From Acholoe squamosa (taxonomy: Eukaryota; Annelida; Polychaeta; Phyllodocida; Polynoidae): a stretch of 64,000 nucleotides of DNA. The translations under genes and the position numbers were made by a program. The notes beneath the pieces are model-generated. The model was not told where the DNA came from. It saw only the letters and a program-made list of their open reading frames with translations, and did no database searches. How positions within the stretch are numbered: the first letter of the stretch is position 1; the number at the start of each line of letters is the position of its first letter. The stretch lies in assembly GCA_949317995.1 (NCBI GenBank), contig OX439041.1:46175269-46239268 (forward strand). Reading direction: 5' to 3'. Below are positions 56,174-64,000 of the stretch, piece by piece.

Positions 56174-58671
56174 AGTGATGGTGAGAAATTACAATGGGTT
56201 CACTTATGTGCATGTTCTTGTTCATTTATGTGTGAGTTTCATTATTTATATATAGAAAAGAAAGAACATATTGTACCTAGTAAAACCGTTTTTCTTTGAG
56301 CTTTATATTACGTGCGCCATCATTATTTTTGGAAGGCAGGCGGCAAATTCGGTCTGCCACATGGGCACCAAAGTCATTCTTTCGATGAGCCTGTAAGCAA
56401 TTGTAATTGAAGTGGGCCTAAAATCCATGGTAGACTAGGCCTCTGTGGCAGGATTGAGCCATATTTTTCTTATTTAAATTTCTGCGACAAAGGCCTAGTG
56501 GACTATCGATGTAAGCAGAGAACCTTATATGTGACAAAGAAATACGAGCAATTGGCACATACTCGGTATAATGGCATTTGATACGGTATTCTATTACTGC
56601 CACTATATTCGTACTAAAAGAGTCAAGAGGCCACTGTCTAGTACGAGAATATTTGCATATAAATACCTATCACTAGGAGGATATTCTTAGGTCATTTTTC
56701 TGACATGGATCTCGGAGAAACTAACAGCAATGTCTTGCAAATGCAAAGGAAGGCAACGACCAACTCCCCCTTAACCCTCAACCCCACCACCCCCCACCCT
56801 CCAAACTACGACCTCCTTCAGCAATGAGGAGGGATACAATGTCAAGCCTCAGGGAATACAGATAGGACGACATCTCGGCTTAATGAACCCGTGCCCTTCA
56901 GAATCACAGATTTGTCTCAGACGACCCCCTCCAGGGAATAGGTAGGATATCTATTTTAACATGGAACTAATGAGATTTCCCATGGTTTTCTAGCATGCTT
57001 TTCCTTGTATGTACCCAAGAGGATTTCTTTAATTCATTCCCTGGAGTGTGACGCCAGTGTAAGTCTAGGTTGGAGTTCAATTATAAAAAAACCTGAAGAG
57101 TTCATGGCTGATTTTGTCAATGTGGGCTCTATAGTAGGGGGGGGGCTTATACAGTCAAATTGATGATAGGAATGCGAGTACACCTCCAAAAGATGCTACT
57201 CATCACGAGAAACAAGAATCTGGGGTTTGTTTTTGATTTTGGGAACTCTAGTCCCCCTGGACCCCCCCTCTGAAGTTAAAAAGTTAGAAAATTTTTAAAT
57301 AATTCATTTTTATAGCTATATGGTCCATCTTAGGCCTCCCACCACACTGGTGCACCCCAAAATGCACTTCATTCAAAAAATAAAAAAACTTCAAGAAGTC
57401 AAAATAACATTATTTTGAATTTTTTGAAAAAAATCCAACATGAGCCTAAAATAGGTATTTTAACAGCAAGCATGCACCCAAAACTCAACAGGCAACACTT
57501 GCAATATGTAATTATGAGTAAGATAAGGTCTAGGATCTTACGGAAAGTATGCTGAATCAGATTAAACTTTAATCATTAAAATTTACAATCTTATTTGGGT
57601 CACTGTATTACATATATAGGCTCGTAAAATAGCGGCAAATAGAAATAAGCCTATTGCAATTGCCTATAACAACTGTTTCTAAAGTAATAGTAAATGGGTG
57701 TTTTGGTAACTGCTACACATCAAATCTGTAATGAGTAAATACTAAAGTGAATAGGTACTTATTCTTATAGGATTCAAAATGGTGGCACCAAGATAAATAT
57801 TAAATTCATTCCTCACTGTTGCTCTATGACCTATATCACGCTTCAAATTCTTCTTATTCCATTCCTACTTTGTAATATGTCTGAAGAACTAACTTCATGT
57901 TGCATAATCATAAACCCTTCAAGGTGTAAATAAGACCTAATTGCATGCTAACCATTTGTTTTGTATGATGCTGAATGCCCTGCTGAGTGTAATGCAAGTG
58001 TGCATACCTGCAAATTCTGGATGACAAAAAAACTGAGTTCATTGAAAAGTTCCCCACCCTTATAAATGATAAGATGGGATCTCATTGAATCTGGTCGAAT
58101 CACAAGATTAACCTAGACAGATCTTCAAGAAACAACTGAGAAAACTAAAGAGTTTACAGGTAATGGAGAAATGAAAACTCAAGAAAGTATAGTTTACTTG
58201 AGCAATCATGTATGTATCAATGGTGTCTGGTAGTTATATAAAGACATAAGTTATTGCTAGATAGATAATCTCTTGCTAAATAACTGCACTGCATGTAAAC
58301 AAGAAGGCAGGGTTGTCTACAGGGTGGTTTTGACGGACGAAATATGTCTTTGACTTCGGCTAGATCTGCTACTCTGGCACTCATGTGAAGTACCTAAATG
58401 GAATAAAGACACAATGTTATACTTTATGCTACTACTTGCAACACCCAATTTTGTTTGAGGCTGTTCTCTCACATTGCTAGTTCCCATTTCCCATTAAGTC
58501 CTCAAACTCTACCCTGTGAAAACAGGCATAGTTCACAGTGCCTAGATTCAAGCATTTTTCTTTGCTTCTTATTCTCTTGTTGAATAGCAGTTACCAAAAC
58601 ACCCGTTTACTATGACTTTAAAGACAGTTGTTATACTTCATGCAACTGGAATAGTTAGCGTTTAATTGATG
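56174..58671. other. No recognised gene or element
   Basis: Contains a C-rich tract (56760-56805) and a G-run (57137). Open frames are short and low information. Nothing assigned. Confidence 0.4.
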
Positions 58672-58744
58672 TTATGGTAAAGCACAAGGGTGTTTATGGG
58701 TTCAATATTGCACGAGAAAATAGATTAACAGTAAACTTGGATTT
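58672..58744. repeat. Half-palindrome related to the 48197 hairpin
   Basis: TTATGGTAAAGCACAAGGGT then GGGTTCAATATTGCACGAG parallels one arm of 48197-48290. It abuts the truncated 3' end of the minus-strand LINE, so it may have replaced or interrupted it. Confidence 0.5.
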
Positions 58745-60840
58745 ACTGTTAATCTGTTTTCTTTAACCCAGCGCTTAAAGTTAATTACAACTTCACTCAG
58801 ATTCTCATTAACTAGGCTACATCTTTGCTAGAGCAATAAATCACAATGTCATCATCATACAGTTTAATCTTGCACTTTTTAAGACCCTAACAACATCTTC
58901 AATATATAGGACAAATAACAGGGGACCTTAAGCTGATCCTTGAGGGACACCATAATCAATATCTTAGTTTGAAGGCAGTTCTAGTTCTTTGTTTTCTATT
59001 TTCCAGGTTACTTTTAAACCATAAAAAAATCGATTTACTCAAACCAGGTTTACTGAGTTTAATTAGAAATTTTGAATGTATTACACTATCAAATGCTTTA
59101 GTGAAATATATAAATAGGGCCCCTGTTATCAAACCATTGTTTCTACTTTCATATTGCTTATTAAAAAATCAAATGTGGCATCACCAGTACCTCTCCCTTT
59201 TTTGTAGCCATATTGGTTTTCACAAAAAGTATCATTTTTCTTCATACTTTCACATAAATCATGATACACAATTTTCTCAAAAACTTTAGATGGCATTGGT
59301 AATATTGATATGGACCTCCAATTCTTTACCATTGCCAAGTCTCCATCCTTAGGTAGTGGCTTGAAAACTGCCATAGCCCAACATTTCGGAAAAATACCCC
59401 AGTCCAGACTTACTTGTATCAGATGAGTGCATTGATTTATCAACCACAATAATGCACAATGTAGTATATCTCCCCTTATTCCATCTATGCCAGAGGATTT
59501 ATTTTTATCAATTTCCTTTATAGCATAGTGGACATCCCACTTATTAACCTTAATATTCTGATCAACAAAATAGCTCATCTATATTAAGATTATTATCCAC
59601 AAGGCATTGGTCATTCACAACAGCAGCAATATGCAGATCCTTACCAATATTACAAAAATAATCATTCACATGCATCATCAGAAGCTACATCTGCACCAGT
59701 GATATGATGTTTCATGTCTGGATACACAATAGAATTTAAATTTATATGTTTCCAAATTTTTTTATAGGATTACCATGATATTCAACTCAAGCATGACACC
59801 ACCAATTTGATTTGCCTTAATTTTCTTTCTAATTCTTCATGGACAATCCTTTATGACTTGCTTTTCAAGAGCTCCTTTATTGGCACTATACAGATGTAGC
59901 CATCCTCTCTTTCAAATACCAAATCTATAACTTCATCATCAATCCATGATTTCCTACTCTTTTTAATGTGTCGTTCAACAAAAGGATGAACTTTGTCCAA
60001 ATACTGAATTAAAGGAGCCCATAATAAATCAGGATCACCAGTAATATCATAATAAGGTTTCCAGTCACATGATTCTAAGAAATCTTTAAACCTTTCTTCA
60101 TTAAAAGTTCTATAATCTCTTCCTTTATACTGAGTGCTAACATACTTGACATTCCCATGCCCTCTACAACCAAAAACTGGAATGTGATCAGACAGCAGAA
60201 ATTAAGGCAGAGGTTGTACTTGCATTAGTTACATCCAAACTATTGGTAATTACATTATCAATGCAAGTACCACTAAATGGTCGTGTCACCTCATTAATTA
60301 GTATTTTCCATCGAATATCCTTGCACAAATTTATGAAACTTTCACACCCTGCATCATTATCATCGTACATATTGAGATTAATATCCAAGTCTCATGCCTA
60401 CCATGATTATTATTATATTCATAACCAGCAATGGATCGTAAGAAATTGATAAAATTTGGTACATTCGTATTTGGGATCCAATAGATAGAAACAATCACTA
60501 AATTGTTTTCACCGGGAAGGCTTAACATAATAGCAATACTTTCATAATCTATAGTCTATACAGTAAAGTCATTTACGACTCTAATATACTGCCCTAGACC
60601 AGCCCTCACACTTAGGCCAAATCGTCCACAATTTTTACCAATTCTATCATTTCTATACAGCAACCTATCGTCTCTATTATTAAGGCCATCGGGTGAGTTA
60701 GGCTTCAGCCAGGTTTCACAAATTATGTCACTCCTTCCTAATATCTTATAAATTTAATTATATTTGTCTTTAAAAACTACAACAATTTATGGACGAAATT
60801 ATCCTGAAATCACTAACATTGAAAGGTTATGATATTAACC
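58745..60840 (-). pseudogene. Second non-LTR retrotransposon (APE endonuclease plus RT), truncated and heavily decayed
   Basis: On minus: ITFNV-like start near 60835, then SDIICETWLKPNSPDG, YRNDRIGKNCG, NNLVIVSIYWIPNTNVPNF, INEVTRPFSGTCIDNVITNS (endonuclease). The RT begins in 59578-59129 (FKPLPKDGDLAMVKNWRSIS, NQYGYKKGRGTGDATFDFL). Motif A LFIYFTKAFDSVIHSKFL, a broken motif B (remains of GVPQGS around 58930-58960) and motif C LYDDDIVIYC follow, then FKRWVKENRLTVNPS, where it ends at about 58745. Many stops and frameshifts. Clearly older and different in sequence from the LINE at 45192. Both are APE-type. Confidence 0.82.
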
Positions 60841-61014
60841 TTTTAACCTATCTATTCTTTACTACATGGTGCCGAGGATTATTTTCGCTATGTTTCATTG
60901 CGATTCTGGTTTATATAGAGGCCAAATACCAACAAATTCTTTATAAATTGAAGCGAAAAGCCAAGCCAGGCTGTGTTGACACTGTGAAAGTAGACTGGAT
61001 GTCGGCTATTGCTA

Positions 61015-61460
61015 TGGAAAATGATTGGATTCTTATTTTTTTCAAACAATATGGAGAATTTAGGCATGGCATGTTCATATAGGATATCTAAGAGTCTACT
61101 TCTAAGGATGTTTCACTATTAATAACTCGACATGGCACCGTTAGATTCTATGCAAACAAGGTCTGCAAAGCCCCAGGTATGTCGGACAAGTTATTCAAAT
61201 CCTTCATATACATTGGCTTTTAGTACCGTTTGGCTTGGTATAGTGGACAGCGAGTCCGTCTAATGCCACAGCGGCCGGGGAATGATTCCCATAGAGCCCT
61301 GAATGGTTTTAACTGGAAATGTATGGTGATGTTGCCTTTGTATACTTCTCCAATTTATTACCATGTCCAGGTTGAAACTAGCACCTTCTTGAAGAAGAAC
61401 AAAAGGTCTCAGAGTAGGGTTATAGCTTGATAACGCACCAGGGTTATAACAAAAAATGTT
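61015..61460 (+). repeat. Composite interspersed repeat, copy 3 (3' half)
   Basis: Begins within CTATGGAAAATGATTGGATT and runs through GGCATGGCATGTTCATATAG, the tRNA-like block at about 61225-61295 (TTGGTATAGTGGACAGCG, CGGCCGGGGAATGATTCCC), GGTTTTAACTGGAAATGTAT to GGGTTATAAC. Same order as 48710-49140. Confidence 0.75.
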
Positions 61461-62698
61461 TTATTGCCAATTATCACCCAATTTTTGTAGCGTAAAAAAT
61501 TTGCATGTCTAAATAATAATTATTGCTCGTATATATAAACATGTAGGTCTGTGATATAAGGCACTAAAGCCTAGTTATATAGCATACTTTTCCATTCTAC
61601 ACTTCTCTGAAGACATTCTTTAGTGTTGTTCCTACTACCTCTGCTTAAGCCCACCAACAAGTTTAAGGCTCAGAGTACTTTGTAAAATCCCTTGAGGCAA
61701 AGTCTGGAATTTTCATTGATTTAAATATGGATATTTCAGAGATGTGGAGAAATCTCTTAAAATGGCATGTGAATGTTCCTACGAGAGAACCAGGTGGTGG
61801 TGGCAGGGGAAGAAAGCGGCTGTCCATTAACTCATCAATACTTAGTGGGTTAGGGCCTAGTCAGTTTTAACAAGTGGGATGGGATGAATAGATAGTGGAT
61901 GTTCCACCATGGTGTTATATTTCAGAGCTTTTGTTGCAAATGAACCAACAGAGGACCACACAGCAATACTACCGAAATATCTCACGCATTCAAGGACCAC
62001 CTCACGCAGCTTAAATACGCAGGGTGTTACGGTATGTGAGAAGGAGGTGTCATTGATTTATTATACTGTGCCTGAAATGTATGTCTCCATTGGTGCTGTA
62101 GGGGTCAGTGAAAACGTCTTTGAAGACCAACTTGCAAGGGGCTGCTGTACCACTAAGCTACATCCTCAGACCTGACGTTTCTTACCTTCCACCTACATTT
62201 GGACTGGTATGACACCGACAGGGGATCCACTGATAGCCCGGTGACTGGTCCCTGGGGGTCGGCACACCGGGTGTGGGAATTCACGATCCCCTACAGTGCA
62301 ATAACCAGCAGAGGTGAACTAACACTCCCAGTATAGGCAATGCCAAATGATGAATACCTATGAGCTACCTATCCTTTTCCTTCACAGCATTTTCTCTTTA
62401 CTTATAAAACGAATAAATGATGATGGAGCAATCACGTTTTTCAGGTAACATGACAAATAGATAAGTTATAGAACAGGGTGGATCAACTTTTATATTACTA
62501 ATTCTGCCACAATGACCTGGCACTTGCAGCACCGACTTGAAAACCACTGAATTGGTTAAAATCATGCAAAACATGCACCCCCCCCCCCACCAAATAATTA
62601 TTATGCTCATATACTAGAACAATAAAAGATAGATTTGTGGGTTAATCCCATTGGGGACAGGCTAACTTATGGTGGCATCCTCTATCCTTGAATAAAAG
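61461..62698. other. No recognised gene
   Basis: An 88-codon open frame at 61909-62175 is unsupported. A C-run is at 62579. Nothing assigned. Confidence 0.4.
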
Positions 62699-62831
62699 CA
62701 AAACACCTAAACACATTATGTCTAAACACAATAATACTCTAAACACGTTTATGGTCTAAACGTGTTCCAAAAAGTGGGACAACATTGTGTTGAGGAATCT
62801 GTTCAGATTCTAAACACTTGTTCTGAGAGTG
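62699..62831. repeat. Fragment of the AAACAC-rich element (right end)
   Basis: AAACACCTAAACACATTATG and related phrases, ending GAGAGTG|TA as in the 50318 copy. The left end is missing. Confidence 0.65.
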
Positions 62832-63385
62832 TAGGTAGGGTATCTGAAACATATTTCTGAAGGCGTTATGGACATTGGAGAAGTAGTCCTCTGTTGTTCA
62901 AAAACACAACAGGTGTGAGAGGGTCATGGGATGCATAGGATGCTGAATCAGGATCAATTAACAAGGCAAACATCCTCATTGTTGTTTATTTCTGTACTGA
63001 GTTAAATGAATAATCGGCACAATGAAGCTGTGTGAACAATTGTGAACAACTTAAAAGGGGAATGAAATCTGTACTTGGAACAACCGTGGACAAATAAACG
63101 CTGAATCCCTGATGCAGTCTTGAACCAAAATCCTCTTATTTGTCATTCGTTAGATAACCGTCACAGGACTGCTGTCCTAATATACAAACACGTTTTTCTC
63201 AATCCACAGAGCCGCCAACGGAGAATTAGAAAGAAGACAGAGAGGAAAACAGGCTAATTGGGCGTTTTTGTCTTCTTCACTCAAGCAGTCAAAATCTGGC
63301 TGCACCATACACATTTTGTCCACTGATTAGGAGTAGAATCTTAAAATAACAGAAGGAATTTAAATTTGGTACAGTCCCTTAAAAG
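62832..63385. other. No recognisable feature
   Basis: Unique-looking sequence before the TA microsatellite at 63386. Confidence 0.4.

Positions 63386-63427
<42 letters not shown>
63386..63427. repeat. (TA)n microsatellite
   Basis: Uninterrupted TA run, followed by AT-rich sequence and a short palindrome TATACACTCGTGTATA at about 63434-63449. Confidence 0.95.
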
Positions 63428-63429
<2 letters not shown>

Positions 63430-63518
63430 AACTATATACACTCGTGTATATTTATATAATTAACCGCGGACGGTTAGGGACTACTTTCAGCTCGTATGGA
63501 TACCAATGATGTCATAGT

Positions 63519-63553
63519 GTGACGTCATGGTCAACAACCCCACTGGTATAAAA
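63519..63553 (+). promoter_or_regulatory. CRE plus TATA-box core promoter
   Basis: A perfect CRE (TGACGTCA, 63520-63527) is followed 20 bp later by TATAAAAGG (63547-63555). Predicted transcription start is roughly 63578-63585. Unusually GC-rich sequence follows. Could be the 5' end of a retroelement or of a host gene. Confidence 0.5.
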
Positions 63554-64000
63554 GGGAGTGGGTTCAAGCTAACCGTCAATTGGCTCGTATTCACCTGTAC
63601 AGGTAACACCACGCTGGGTGTTCCCTGGAATTTAGGACTTCCGAGTGAGTTGGATTCGTCTTGTGTGGATCGGAGATCCACATCGCCAGACCATGCTAGG
63701 GTGTTAGAAGGCGACCAATTCATTGACCAGACGGAGAGGCTGGAGTCGTTAGAGGATGAACTATGCAATATCAAAGGTTTGCTACAGGAGCTGGTGGCTG
63801 GAAAGGACAAGAAAGACGAGACGAAGCCTACAGAGGGGGCGTGGCAGCATCCACGTGCGAATGTTTGTCAACGGCCGGTGACGTCATCGCATCGAGAGCG
63901 CAGCCGCGTAACCAGGCAGCGGTCTCCTAGCGTCCTTAGCGACGGTTCGAAATGGGACGAAGTCGGGCATCGTGGTCGTCGCCGGAGATCGAAATCATCT
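63527..64000 (+). CDS. Open frame running off the right edge, coiled-coil and Arg/Ser-rich, unknown
   Basis: 158 codons open from the only in-frame ATG (63527) to the window end; an in-frame TAG lies at 63515-63517. Residues around 75-92 (QTERLESLEDELCNIKGLLQ) look like a coiled coil, followed by a Lys/Glu stretch and an Arg/Ser-rich part ending KWDEVGHRGRRRRSKSS. The ATG lies upstream of the TATA box, so either transcription begins earlier or this frame starts elsewhere (for example in a later exon). A nearby CAG|GTAACA could be a donor. A retroelement gag/ORF1-like protein is possible, but this is inference only. Confidence 0.4.
   Translation, partial: MVNNPTGIKGSGFKLTVNWLVFTCTGNTTLGVPWNLGLPSELDSSCVDRRSTSPDHARVLEGDQFIDQTERLESLEDELCNIKGLLQELVAGKDKKDETKPTEGAWQHPRANVCQRPVTSSHRERSRVTRQRSPSVLSDGSKWDEVGHRGRRRRSKSS

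Noticed and set aside
58710-58765. Hairpin ATTAACAGTAAA / TTTACTGTTAAT
   Set aside because: The right part encodes the LINE segment ENRLTVNPS; the short palindrome arises at the truncation junction and is probably coincidental.
63487-63810. 107-codon minus-strand open frame at the right edge
   Set aside because: Ser-rich shadow of the better-supported plus-strand frame.

Overview
The window looks like a gene-poor, repeat-dense stretch of an animal nuclear genome, most likely a marine invertebrate; the phylum cannot be fixed from sequence alone. Reasons: spliceosomal introns with GT/AG borders, animal-type transposon families (PIF/Harbinger, tyrosine-recombinase retrotransposon, APE-type non-LTR LINEs, tRNA-derived SINE-like repeats), abundant palindromic MITEs, minisatellites and AT-rich sequence by eye. 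No bacterial operon, CRISPR array or functional RNA gene was seen.

Layout. 1-5 kb: three copies of a palindromic MITE family (ends AGGTCGAATCCCAC) and a 1.76 kb element with perfect 24-bp inverted ends inserted in a TA microsatellite. 5-9.7 kb: mostly featureless, with one TTA-flanked MITE and a weak candidate exon. 9.7-15.2 kb: nested and duplicated MITE relatives, a CACTG-ended element, a satellite with tRNA-like sequences, and hairpins. 15.5 kb: the best host-gene candidate, a first exon encoding a signal peptide and the start of an apple/PAN-like domain. 19-25 kb: tandem repeats, a composite repeat with a tRNA-like head, MITEs and a dispersed-repeat cluster. 25.8-30.9 kb (minus): a decayed tyrosine-recombinase retrotransposon with split direct repeats (A1-ORFs-B1-A2-B2), of Ngaro/PAT type. 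32-33.6 kb: a 67-bp minisatellite.

34.1-40.3 kb is the centrepiece: an almost complete PIF/Harbinger transposon flanked by TTA. It carries two convergent multi-exon genes, a MADF-like putative DNA-binding protein on plus and a DDE transposase on minus. Both have a CACGTG box just upstream of the ATG, and dense TCGG motifs lie near both ends. The transposase has one in-frame TGA that looks like a CpG transition. The partner gene has two frameshifts, one at a G10 run. In this family the transposase and the second DNA-binding protein normally act together.

45.2-48.0 kb (plus) and 58.7-60.8 kb (minus) hold two dead LINEs. 49.9-52.4 kb is a set of nested insertions (a MITE containing an AAACAC-rich element containing a minisatellite split by another MITE). 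54.4-56.2 kb is a foldback-like element made of two different tandem arrays between short inverted ends. The right edge holds a CRE/TATA promoter-like region and an open frame that runs off the window. Apart from the 15.5 kb exon and possibly the right-edge frame, I see no convincing host gene.
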